64,000 nt of DNA from Puia sp. (GTDB taxonomy: Bacteria; Bacteroidota; Bacteroidia; Chitinophagales; Chitinophagaceae), in the NCBI GenBank assembly GCA_031292515.1, contig JARLGZ010000279.1:226877-290876 (forward strand), in the 5' to 3' direction. The position numbers and the translations under genes are program-made. Positions 54,506 through 63,391 of this stretch are shown here, one piece after another; within the stretch, counting starts at the first letter, position 1, and each line of letters starts with the position of its first letter. The notes under the pieces were generated by a model, which had not been told where the DNA came from, searched no databases, and worked only from the letters and a program-made list of their open reading frames with translations.

Positions 54506-55656
54506 GGGAATAACTCCTTATAACGGCTTTGAAGCTCCGGATTTTCTATAAAATGGCGTGCATACTGCCAGGCCGACCGGGCCCACTCATCGAAAGTCGC
54601 CTGATCCCACCGGGCCATATTTTCAATGGTCTCCGCAAAAGACCCCGGTTCGGCCAAAGGGATGTCCCATCCGGTTTTCCGGTCTCTGAGACCCAGCCAC
54701 GGAGTCTGGTCGCTGATAAGTACCGGCCTCCCTGCCAGGAGTGCCTCAAAGATCGAATGACCAAAATTCTCTCCCGTCGTAGGCAGGATGAACAGGTGGT
54801 GCTGCTGCAGCACGGGCATCAATTCATCATTCCGTTTAGGCCCCGCATATTGCACGTTGATATTGGGCGGCAACCCTTCAATGGTGTTCCTGCACGCATT
54901 CCAATACGTTTCGTCTTCCACCGGCCCTATGATCGTCAGTTCCACCCTGGCCTGAACCGTCGAAAGCGTCTCTAAAAGATATAACAGGTTCTTGATAGGC
55001 ACGATCCGGGCGATAAATATACATTTCAGGAAGCCGGCCTCCTTGAAGCAACTCGCAAAGCCGGGCTGATCCGATTTTGGGAGATTGTCGGCGACAACTA
55101 TCCGGCTGCCCGGAAAATAATGGAGGATGGCTTCTTTTTCCCGCTCATTGGTGGCGTGGAAAGTAATCCGTTTGTGTATTCCGAGAAACCGGAATAATCG
55201 AATGAACGGGTATTTCTTATACGGCTTTACCGATAGCGCGCTCAAATACAGGGCGCCTCTGGGACACAGGACGATCCGGCTTTTTAAGGCGCCGGTATAG
55301 GCCAGCCAGAGGGGGTACAACACAAAATAGGGAGAAAAGAGATGGTTCAGATAGACATAATCCGCACGGCTGTCAAGCATGACCTTTTTGAGTTGCCGCA
55401 GCTTCATGGAGGATTTTTTCGCATAAAAGACGCCGACCTCGGGATGCATCGAATGGGTCCATTGATCGGCAACGATCCCCTGATAGGGCTCCTTTTCCCC
55501 ATGATCCGTGTCAGTCGTCAGAACGAGAATCCGGAACAGGCTCTTCAGGGAGAAGGCAAAATTCACACAGGATTGGATAGGCCCCCCCGCCTTATACCCC
55601 GGGGCAAACCAATCCACTAATACAAGGATCCGCTTTTTTTCCAAGAAATTATTCAA
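54502..55656 (-). CDS. Family 1/4 glycosyltransferase, TTG start inside asnB
   Basis: GT-B transferase of about 384 residues. Family features are DWFAPGYKAGGPIQSCVNF near the N-terminus, an Rossmann C-terminal half with FIARIVPIKNLLYLLETL, and the nucleotide-binding FILPTTGENFGHSIFEALLAGRPVLIS read in pieces, with the conserved E-x7-E. No ATG fits ahead of the conserved start, so TTG at 55656, overlapping the last eight bases of asnB, is the best start; a TTG four codons later is the alternative. The open frame reaches further upstream inside asnB without similarity. It ends in the ATGA overlap with the WcaF-type gene. Confidence 0.9.
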   Translation of the reverse strand: MNNFLEKKRILVLVDWFAPGYKAGGPIQSCVNFAFSLKSLFRILVLTTDTDHGEKEPYQGIVADQWTHSMHPEVGVFYAKKSSMKLRQLKKVMLDSRADYVYLNHLFSPYFVLYPLWLAYTGALKSRIVLCPRGALYLSALSVKPYKKYPFIRLFRFLGIHKRITFHATNEREKEAILHYFPGSRIVVADNLPKSDQPGFASCFKEAGFLKCIFIARIVPIKNLLYLLETLSTVQARVELTIIGPVEDETYWNACRNTIEGLPPNINVQYAGPKRNDELMPVLQQHHLFILPTTGENFGHSIFEALLAGRPVLISDQTPWLGLRDRKTGWDIPLAEPGSFAETIENMARWDQATFDEWARSAWQYARHFIENPELQSRYKELFP

Positions 55657-57511
55657 TTTTATGTTTCTCCAGCCAATGCTCCAACACGATGAAAATCCAG
55701 ATATCGGCCCAGCGGATATGCCGGCGACCCTGCAAATAATCGTTCCAGTATTCCAGCAGGGCCTGCTCCGAAAAATAGGAACGGGCTGCCAGGCTGCGGA
55801 TCTTCTCATCGCAAAAAGACCTCAGGTCATTTCTCGTCCATAAGTCATAAGGAAGTACAAAACCCTGCTTTTTTCTGAATACGATCTCATCGGGCAGCAT
55901 CCCCTTGACCGACTCAACCAGCAGGCTCTTGGGATACCGGGGATATTTAAACCGGTCGGGTACATTCAGGACGTACTCCACCAGGTCATGATCGAAGAAG
56001 GGTTCACGCAGTTCCAGGGAGGAAGCCATGCTCATTTGGTCGGCGTCCTTGAGCAATACATGCTGGGTATATCCCAGATACTCTGCGATCGAGACCTGGC
56101 TCAACGTCTCAAAACGGCCAATGGCGCCGCGGTGCGTCTGAAGATCTTTTTCAAGCGTCATCCCTTTTTCCCGGTAGTCCCGTTCCATCAATCGCCGCAG
56201 GCCATCCTCGTGCTGGATCTGGCGAAAAACAGGGTAAATATCGGCGATATCCGAAGAACGGGCCCTGAGAAGCCCCTTGATCCGTTGCATACGCTGATCG
56301 CCGGCCGGAAGCAGATAAGCGGCGGCTTGCCTCAGCAACAGGCTGTGATCAAAGAGGAAACTCTTTTGGCGAAGCCGCCGGTATTGGTCGAAGATGGGAT
56401 AACCCGCAAACAACTCGTCGCCGCCGATACCCGATAAAGCGACAGTGATTCCGCTTTTTCGGATGGCTTCAGACACTACATAGGTATTGAGACCATCGCC
56501 GCTGGGACTGTCGAGGGCATCGAGGGCAGCAGGTAATTTGTCCAGGAAGTCCCTGGGCTTCAGCAAAACCCTGAAATGGGACACCTTAAACTTGTTTGCC
56601 ACTTTCTCCGCGTACTTCGATTCATCATACTCATCTTCGTCAAAGGCGATGGTGAAGGCGTTGTTGATGCCTGTATTTACCTCGGACATGATGCCCACCA
56701 CCACGCTGGAATCGATGCCGCCGGAAAGAAAGGCGCCCAGAGGCACATCGCTGACCAGTCTTCTCTCTACCGATTGGAACAATAGCTCCCGGATCTTTTT
56801 GTGTATCGCCGGGAGTTCCTGCTCCTCTATGGGACTCCTGCGTGCGGCGACATCCCAGTACACATGCTCTTCCATCCGGCCGTTTCGGTAGCTCATCCAG
56901 GTGCCGGCCCTGACCTGCCGGATCCCCTCTACGATCGTGAACGGGGTGATCAGGGATTGATATTTCAGAAAGTCAACAAGAGCAGTGCGATCGAGCTTCC
57001 GGGGTATAATTTCCGAGGCCAGCAGGGCCCTGATCTCGGAAGCAAAGAGCAGGAGACTCCCGTCCTGGTAATAGTATAGAGGTTTGACGCCGAAACGATC
57101 CCTGGCAATGAACAGAGACTTCTCCCGGAGATCCCATATGACGATGGCAAACATTCCCCTGAGTTTTTCGAGAAAGGAAGGTCCCCATTTGGCATAAGCC
57201 GCGATGACTACTTCGGTATCACCGGTCGTCACGAAGGGATATTCTTTTATCTGTTCCCGGATCTCCCTGAAATTATAGATCTCTCCGTTGAACACCATGA
57301 CATATCTTCCGGAATGGTCCGTGAAAGGCTGGTTGGCTGCCGGGGAGAGATCCAGTATGGAAAGACGCCGATGTCCGAATGCAAACCCTTCGCCGGCAAA
57401 AAAGCCATCGGCATCCGGCCCCCGGTGCGACAGGGCGCCATTTACCCGCCGGATCAGGGAAGACAGATCCGTCTCTTTATTTTTACTGATGATACCCGAT
57501 ATCCCGCACAT
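55649..57511 (-). CDS. asnB: Asparagine synthase-type glutamine amidotransferase
   Basis: Enzyme of 620 residues with an N-terminal glutaminase (class II) domain, whose nucleophile is C2 in MCGISGI, and a C-terminal ATP-pyrophosphatase synthase domain with the GAFLSGGIDSSVVVG loop near residue 265. RRLSILDLSPAANQP and MVFNGEIYN are typical. In exopolysaccharide clusters such proteins probably amidate a sugar acid or amino-acid substituent rather than make free asparagine. Both active sites appear intact. Here it may add an amide to a uronic acid of the repeat unit, but this is an inference. Confidence 0.95.
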   Translation of the reverse strand: MCGISGIISKNKETDLSSLIRRVNGALSHRGPDADGFFAGEGFAFGHRRLSILDLSPAANQPFTDHSGRYVMVFNGEIYNFREIREQIKEYPFVTTGDTEVVIAAYAKWGPSFLEKLRGMFAIVIWDLREKSLFIARDRFGVKPLYYYQDGSLLLFASEIRALLASEIIPRKLDRTALVDFLKYQSLITPFTIVEGIRQVRAGTWMSYRNGRMEEHVYWDVAARRSPIEEQELPAIHKKIRELLFQSVERRLVSDVPLGAFLSGGIDSSVVVGIMSEVNTGINNAFTIAFDEDEYDESKYAEKVANKFKVSHFRVLLKPRDFLDKLPAALDALDSPSGDGLNTYVVSEAIRKSGITVALSGIGGDELFAGYPIFDQYRRLRQKSFLFDHSLLLRQAAAYLLPAGDQRMQRIKGLLRARSSDIADIYPVFRQIQHEDGLRRLMERDYREKGMTLEKDLQTHRGAIGRFETLSQVSIAEYLGYTQHVLLKDADQMSMASSLELREPFFDHDLVEYVLNVPDRFKYPRYPKSLLVESVKGMLPDEIVFRKKQGFVLPYDLWTRNDLRSFCDEKIRSLAARSYFSEQALLEYWNDYLQGRRHIRWADIWIFIVLEHWLEKHKIE

Positions 57512-57553
57512 AATTTTACTTTCTGGACCCGCTCCGAAACAAGGATCTTATTT

Positions 57554-58555
57554 TCAATGAGTTAATAATTGTCTGTAAACCGATAAGTATTGCTGGGCTA
57601 TCACCGAAGGAGCATATTGCCGGACGTTTTCCAGCCCTCTTTGCACCAGGTCTTCCCGGTAGCCCTTGTTCCCGATCACCTCCAGGATACCTGCCCGGAT
57701 AGAGGCGGGATCGAGGGGATTCACGAGACAGGCGCCCTTGCCGGCCACCTCCTTCATCGGGCTAAGATCGCTGGTGACGACGGGACGGCCTGTCTGCTGG
57801 GCTTCGATGATCGGCAATCCAAATCCTTCAAAAGTAGACGGGAAGAGCATGATATCCGCCTGCCTGTATTTGCAGGCGATCTCTTCATCTGTTAAACCGG
57901 ATTGCTGTGTATAGTTGATTCGATTCTCCGACAATAGCTCTCTTACCGCTGCCGGTATGTTTCCCACTATATCCAGGCGGCAGGGGATATCTTTCAATGC
58001 TTCCGCTACGCGTCGAAGATTTTTATTCTCCGTACTTCCTATAAAAAGGATCACCGGCTCCTGTTCCCTGAAAACACCCGGCGAATAATATAAACTGTCA
58101 TCGATCGGATCCGGTATCACTATTATTTTTTTGGCCGGGCAACCAGTGCTTCTTATGATATCCTTTTTCGTCGCCTCCGATATGGTTGTGATCAACCAGC
58201 TGCGACGAACGGGAATATCGAGCAAAAGCCATTTGAGAATCCGCCGCTTCAATCCGGTGGCCTGGTAGAGAAACACGCAATCGTGGATAGTAAGCAGGGT
58301 TCTGCGGCGGGGTAAGCCCAGCACGATATAATGTATGTCCCCGGTGACATGATAGATGTCGCCGGAACATCTCTTCACAGCCAGGATATTCCTGATCAAT
58401 CCACCGGGCATAAACTTTGCATGCTCAGCAGCCCATCTGCAGGTGGATATCTCTTTTTGCAGCAGCGGCTCCAGGTAATTGAATATTCTTTCTATGCTGA
58501 AAAAGCGGCCCGGTTTTCTAAATAACAAACAGACTTTCTTGCCTGTCAGGTCCAT
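57554..58555 (-). CDS. Family 4 glycosyltransferase
   Basis: GT-B sugar transferase of 333 residues. The N-terminal half contains DIYHVTGDIHYIVLGLPRRR, and ISEATKKDIIRSTG, and the C-terminal half has ILFIGSTENKNLRRVAEAL and MLFPSTFEGFGLPIIEAQQTG with the E-x7-E nucleotide-sugar motif (E in FEGFGLPIIE). Complete, no odd features. Ten bases separate its start from the upstream membrane protein gene. Confidence 0.94.
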   Translation of the reverse strand: MDLTGKKVCLLFRKPGRFFSIERIFNYLEPLLQKEISTCRWAAEHAKFMPGGLIRNILAVKRCSGDIYHVTGDIHYIVLGLPRRRTLLTIHDCVFLYQATGLKRRILKWLLLDIPVRRSWLITTISEATKKDIIRSTGCPAKKIIVIPDPIDDSLYYSPGVFREQEPVILFIGSTENKNLRRVAEALKDIPCRLDIVGNIPAAVRELLSENRINYTQQSGLTDEEIACKYRQADIMLFPSTFEGFGLPIIEAQQTGRPVVTSDLSPMKEVAGKGACLVNPLDPASIRAGILEVIGNKGYREDLVQRGLENVRQYAPSVIAQQYLSVYRQLLTH

Positions 58556-58564
58556 ACTTCTGTT

Positions 58565-59974
58565 TTAGCTGGGTTTATAAAGCCAGGTTTGCAAACGGGT
58601 AATGACATATTTGGATAAAAACCAAAAGAACAGGAAAAACAACATCAACCTGCCAAAGAGGAATAACCCGTCTACCTCGAAAGCCGCAAAATCGATGATC
58701 GCCACATTGATGATTGCATAACGGATCAATACATTGATCTGGCGAAAACCATACAACGACCGGTAAATGAAAGCCACGAAAAAGGCAATCCCTATCAGGG
58801 GTATGAACATACCAATATAGCCGAAGTCTATAAAACTGTCTGCAAAATAACCAAGACTGAACGAGGACCCCTGCTTGAGACCCGAATAGGCATAACCGGT
58901 GTATTTGTTGGTCTTGATCGTAGCCTCGAAAACAGGCTTGTCCGGAAAAAACAACCTGGGCTGCAGCACATAGGTGATATTCTCCCACCAGACCTTTCCG
59001 TATTCATAGGGCAGGACCTCCGGTACCCTGTCCATAGTCTTGGCCAGGTGCAGGATATATTGGACCCGGTAAAGAAAGACATTCATGACATTGACGTAGT
59101 CATCCCAGGTAAGCGAGCTCACCTTCTCCTGTATTTTGCTGAATGCCTCCGATCTCGATACCTCGACGACCTGCTGTTTCTTTCCCTGGTTCAGGAAGGA
59201 ACGGTATTCACCCTTGATGGCGGTCCAGGTAAGCATCAGGAGCAGCAATGCGCCGGCAACCAATATCCCATATACAAGCTGTTTAAAAGAGACGGTGCGC
59301 ACAAAAGTCAGCGACAGGATAATCGCGAAAAAGATCACTTCCTTAAAACTCGAGAAATAAGAATAAAGGGAGGTAGTGAACTCGAACAGGACGATAATCA
59401 TCAGGGTCACCCGGTTCTTCTTATTTATCCAGGCTACGAATCCATAGACCATGAAAAACACCCACTTTATGGAAGCGCAAGTCATGAGGATCTGGGTAAA
59501 TCCACCCCCTCCTCCAAAGGCAAAACCGAGACCGCCCAGGAAAAATGTTGAAAAAAGATAGAGGATCAGGACCTTCTTCTCATTGATTAGTTTTGCCTGC
59601 GCAAAAAGCTGCTCCCTGGATGGCATTGCCAACGACTTCAATCTCCAGGAAAGCGTAAGGGCCATGATAAACAGGCCGAGGCAGGACATGCATACGGCGA
59701 TGCCGGCATGTTTGGACAACAACCCGATATCCGCCCCGTTCACATTCATCCAGATCACGTAGGCCATCACCTGCACCCATTGCAAGAGCAGGGCAAAAAC
59801 CAGGACGGCGGGCCTGGCGCTCTTCCATAAAATGATGATGATCGCATAAAAGGTCGCCACGCAGCAAACCAGGTAGACCGAGTTGTCGAAGAACAGCAAA
59901 CCCACCAGGCTCCCGATCAGCCCCAGGATGATCGTGGGCGAGAGATTTATTTTATTGGTAGAAACGTCTGCCAT
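58565..59974 (-). CDS. Polytopic membrane protein, probable polysaccharide polymerase (Wzy-like)
   Basis: Protein of 469 residues with about 11-12 hydrophobic segments and a large loop (about residues 250-360) before the last helices. This is the usual topology of O-antigen or capsule repeat-unit polymerases. No sequence motif proves the function, because Wzy proteins are very diverse; the arginine-rich loop and the position among glycosyltransferases support it. Alternatives are an unrelated membrane protein of the export system. No flippase gene is visible in the window. Confidence 0.7.
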   Translation of the reverse strand: MADVSTNKINLSPTIILGLIGSLVGLLFFDNSVYLVCCVATFYAIIIILWKSARPAVLVFALLLQWVQVMAYVIWMNVNGADIGLLSKHAGIAVCMSCLGLFIMALTLSWRLKSLAMPSREQLFAQAKLINEKKVLILYLFSTFFLGGLGFAFGGGGGFTQILMTCASIKWVFFMVYGFVAWINKKNRVTLMIIVLFEFTTSLYSYFSSFKEVIFFAIILSLTFVRTVSFKQLVYGILVAGALLLLMLTWTAIKGEYRSFLNQGKKQQVVEVSRSEAFSKIQEKVSSLTWDDYVNVMNVFLYRVQYILHLAKTMDRVPEVLPYEYGKVWWENITYVLQPRLFFPDKPVFEATIKTNKYTGYAYSGLKQGSSFSLGYFADSFIDFGYIGMFIPLIGIAFFVAFIYRSLYGFRQINVLIRYAIINVAIIDFAAFEVDGLFLFGRLMLFFLFFWFLSKYVITRLQTWLYKPS

Positions 59975-60012
59975 TAAATGATAAGAGTATTAACATCTTT
60001 GAATAATGCCGG

Positions 60013-61137
60013 TCACCCTGCAACCGGATTTTCGCTATACGCTTTTACGTATTCTGCCGTCATCCTGCCCACGGTGTAGGCCTCAAGCGCCTTCTGACCG
60101 GCTTTCTTTCCCAGGCTACCCGTCAACGCTGGATTTTCCAGGAGCAGCCCGATACATTCGGCCAGTTCCGCCGGTTCTTCCGCCCCGAAGATCAGGCCCG
60201 TCTCTTTATGAGACACCAGTTCGGGATTCCCTCCCCGGTCGGAGACGATGAGTGCCTTTTTCCGCATCATCGATTCCAATATGCTCAGGGAGCAGGGTTC
60301 GCCCGACAAACTGGGCACAATGACCGCATCTACCTGTTCATAGATCGCGTCCTGGTTCCTGACAAATCCTTTCCAGCTAAAGTATTTTTCAAGATTCTTC
60401 TCCCTGATCCGTCTCTTTTGCTCTTCCGCATAGGCAGTACCGTCATTCCCGTATACGTGCACCTGGAACGGCGCATGAGGCCGGCCGGCCAATATCTCCA
60501 CCGCGTCTATCAGTATATGATGACCCTTCCAGGGAACGACCTGCCCGATCACTCCGAAGATCAGGGGAGGCCCGGACTTCCCGTTGGCGCGGGAATCCGG
60601 CAGCGGAGGCACGCCGTTGTAGATCAGCCTGATCTTATTTCCCGGAATGCCCAGGTTGCTGAGTATCCTGACGATATGATCCGAGACAGCCGTAAAAATG
60701 GCGATCCGCTTATTCAAAAGCCGGTAGATGATCAGGTGCTTTTTTGTCGGAAGATGAGATTCCTGCAAATTGTAAACACAGAACCTGTCTTTCAGACAGG
60801 CAAACAGAACAAGGACCGTGGAATAACTACAAAAGTGGCATACATCGGGATTGAATTCCTGTATTATTTTTCTGCATTGCAGAATGGCGCGCGGCCAATG
60901 TATAAGTGTGTCCAGTGTCCAGAGAGGTTTCTTCAGATATACCCAGCCCAGCTTTACCTCTTCGAACGATATGCCGGCTTCTTTCAGGGAATTCCCGAAA
61001 GCGCCGTCATTCCAACCGTTTATGACGCATTTGACCTCGTGCCCTTCTTCCTTTAGTCGCCGGATCAGGTGCAAAGTGACGACTTCCAGCCCGGATACAT
61101 AGGAGGCGCCGATAAAGACCAGAATTTTCTTTCCCAT
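60013..61137 (-). CDS. Family 4 glycosyltransferase
   Basis: GT-B transferase of 374 residues. It opens with the beta strand and loop of GT4 (KKILVFIGASYVSGLEVVTL), has GVIGQVVPWKGHHILIDAVE at the hinge, and VIVPSLSGEPCSLSILESMMRKKALIVSD with the E-x7-E pair (here read in pieces). Complete. Lies between the polymerase and another GT4 gene. Confidence 0.95.
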   Translation of the reverse strand: MGKKILVFIGASYVSGLEVVTLHLIRRLKEEGHEVKCVINGWNDGAFGNSLKEAGISFEEVKLGWVYLKKPLWTLDTLIHWPRAILQCRKIIQEFNPDVCHFCSYSTVLVLFACLKDRFCVYNLQESHLPTKKHLIIYRLLNKRIAIFTAVSDHIVRILSNLGIPGNKIRLIYNGVPPLPDSRANGKSGPPLIFGVIGQVVPWKGHHILIDAVEILAGRPHAPFQVHVYGNDGTAYAEEQKRRIREKNLEKYFSWKGFVRNQDAIYEQVDAVIVPSLSGEPCSLSILESMMRKKALIVSDRGGNPELVSHKETGLIFGAEEPAELAECIGLLLENPALTGSLGKKAGQKALEAYTVGRMTAEYVKAYSENPVAG

Positions 61138-61164
61138 TTATCAAACAATTGTTTACCGGGTCCA

Positions 61165-62328
61165 CTATCTGCTGTTCAGCAGGCCCACGAGTGAAGTTAC
61201 TATATGATCATAAGAAAACCGGCCGATCTTTTGTCTGGAATAAGATCCCATGCGGTGAAGGGCCTCTCTGTCACGGGACAATTCCCCAATAAACTGCGAA
61301 CATTTGCGGCTGTCGTCACTTCTAAATACGATACCGTTCTTCCCTTCTTCAACCAGGTCGGGGGCGCAGCCTGCTCCCAGCGAGACCATCACCGGCCGCC
61401 CGCAGGCCATCGCCTCATTTACGGCCAGCCCCCAGGTCTCCGGGCCCCTGGAAGGAAATATGAAAACATCCCCCAGTCTGTAGACCAGCGGCATATTGGC
61501 CTGGTTCTGAAAATCAAGGAACAGGACACGCGGGTTACCGGCGGCCTTTCTCTTTAATTCGTTCTCGGCAACACCATTGCCCACAAAAAGAAATCTTATT
61601 TTCTCATCCTTTAAGAGCTCCGCCAGCTGGAGGATCAGGAAAGGGTTCTTTTGTTCGTCCAGCTTGCCGGCAAACAAAACAGTGAGTTCATCGTCCGCTA
61701 TTCCCAACCTGTTGCGCCATAGCCCGGCCTCGCGTGAAAGCGCTTTATCATCACCTGCAAAACGATCGTTGTCTATGGCATGTAAGGCAGGGATCAATTG
61801 CCGCTCCTTCAATCCGTGCCGCAGATAGTAGTCCTTATTATTCGTACCCACATACAATGCATAGTCTACATGGCTATACACCCACCTGAGAAAGATCCGC
61901 CGCATCAATTTTCTGACCCCAGGTCTGTCATTCAGCAGCGTGGAGTCGCCCCGGAAAAGCACGTCTGTTTTTCCGTGAAAATGTCGCAGGCAGGCGAGAT
62001 GGCTATGAAAGTTCCAACCATACACCAGGATGGAATCTGCCTTCCATTGCCCGATCTCGTCAATCAGCGTGGGATTTATCATCCCCCGGAAATGATGGGT
62101 GCCCGGTTGGGTGGAGACATTCTTTACAAAGCTGTATTCATAGCCCTCCAGCAGCGGAATGTCCCAGTCGATGACCTTGCCGAAACCCGGGTCGTATTTC
62201 TTCTGCAGGACCTGCTCTCCCCAGGTATAAAAGACTTTGACAGCCAATTGTCCGCTGGAAGCCAGCTTCCTGAATAAGGGAGCGTTATACTGGATAGGAT
62301 GACTTGTCACTATAGCTAATCGCTTCAT
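61165..62328 (-). CDS. Family 4 glycosyltransferase
   Basis: GT-B transferase of 387 residues beginning MKRLAIVTSHPIQYNAPLFR, a conserved start of one EPS-associated GT4 group. The C-terminal half shows LTVLFAGKLDEQKNPFLILQ and FIFPSRGPETWGLAVNEAMACGRPV (in pieces) with the E-x7-E signature. Its start lies 44 bases inside the end of the upstream acyltransferase gene, so translation is probably coupled. Confidence 0.95.
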   Translation of the reverse strand: MKRLAIVTSHPIQYNAPLFRKLASSGQLAVKVFYTWGEQVLQKKYDPGFGKVIDWDIPLLEGYEYSFVKNVSTQPGTHHFRGMINPTLIDEIGQWKADSILVYGWNFHSHLACLRHFHGKTDVLFRGDSTLLNDRPGVRKLMRRIFLRWVYSHVDYALYVGTNNKDYYLRHGLKERQLIPALHAIDNDRFAGDDKALSREAGLWRNRLGIADDELTVLFAGKLDEQKNPFLILQLAELLKDEKIRFLFVGNGVAENELKRKAAGNPRVLFLDFQNQANMPLVYRLGDVFIFPSRGPETWGLAVNEAMACGRPVMVSLGAGCAPDLVEEGKNGIVFRSDDSRKCSQFIGELSRDREALHRMGSYSRQKIGRFSYDHIVTSLVGLLNSR

Positions 62329-63391
62329 TCTTTTTTTTGTTGAAATACAATCTCTCCAGCAGGAACCAGGAAAGATAACTCAGGGGTGTAACGATGATGA
62401 GGGTGACGACAAATAAAATCAGGGGGTCGTACTTACCATATTGCAGGTAGGGATGCAGCCAGACTCCTGCATACCCCAGTATAAAAGCATGCCACAGATA
62501 AAAACTATAGGATATTCTCCCGTAAAAAAGAAACAGCTTGTTCGCGAATACCTTGCCAATAGGCGGATAGCTGATGCTGTTAAGAATCATCCAGCCAAAT
62601 CCCATCGTCATGATTACAGGCCCAAAGGCAATGGCCAGCCTGCCTCCCGGGTCGGGCTGCCCGGTAAAAGACCTCGACATAAGGGTCCTTCCTGCGAACG
62701 ACAACGCCAGCGCCAGGAAAAAACCGGTCCGCTTGCTTAAAAAGGACGGAAGCTCAATTCGATGAACATACAGGTAAGCTATATATATGCCTATGGAGAA
62801 ATGGCAGATCTTGGTAACCAGCGTATATCTCCAGTCATCTCCGATAAAAATCATATTCAGTAAAAGGCCGCAGCCAAAAACATAAGTCAGTGCAGCCACT
62901 GTACCCGTTTTTCGGCTCAGTAACAGGAACAGGGGCAGTAATATATAAAAATGGAATTCCACCGCCAGGGACCAGAAAGGATAAGATATGCCGGTCCCGG
63001 GAAGTAGATCATGGAGGAACAAAAAATTACTCAGCAGCTTATAGACCCCCGTTCCGCTTAGCAGCTCACCGCTGCATCCCAGCATCACGACGGCCGCAAT
63101 ATAAAATGCCGGTGCGATACGCCACCATCTCTTCCTTAGAAATGAGAAATAGGTTTGCCGGTTCACGGGTTTTTCATGCAATACCAGGAACAGGCAGAAA
63201 CCGCTGATGACGAAAAAAAGGTCCACGCCGTTGCCCAGGATCGAAATCATCTTATACACGTCCATTCCCGCCATTCTAAAGGACGGGTTTTGACAATAAG
63301 TCCAGGCATGTATCCACAATACGCCAAGAGCGGCGATCGCGCGCCAACCGTCGAGAGGCAATATGCGTTTATTCTGTGAGATACTATCCAT
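62285..63391 (-). CDS. Acyltransferase 3 family membrane protein
   Basis: Integral membrane acyltransferase of 368 residues. DGWRAIAALGVLWIHAW carries the catalytic histidine, and NGVDLFFVISGFCLFLVL and LRKRWWRIAPAFYIA are the next family blocks. FWSLAVEFHFYILLPLFLL is the conserved segment before the later helices. It overlaps the glycosyltransferase at its 3' end by 44 bases and the partial acyltransferase gene at its start by eight bases. Confidence 0.95.
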   Translation of the reverse strand: MDSISQNKRILPLDGWRAIAALGVLWIHAWTYCQNPSFRMAGMDVYKMISILGNGVDLFFVISGFCLFLVLHEKPVNRQTYFSFLRKRWWRIAPAFYIAAVVMLGCSGELLSGTGVYKLLSNFLFLHDLLPGTGISYPFWSLAVEFHFYILLPLFLLLSRKTGTVAALTYVFGCGLLLNMIFIGDDWRYTLVTKICHFSIGIYIAYLYVHRIELPSFLSKRTGFFLALALSFAGRTLMSRSFTGQPDPGGRLAIAFGPVIMTMGFGWMILNSISYPPIGKVFANKLFLFYGRISYSFYLWHAFILGYAGVWLHPYLQYGKYDPLILFVVTLIIVTPLSYLSWFLLERLYFNKKKNEAISYSDKSSYPV

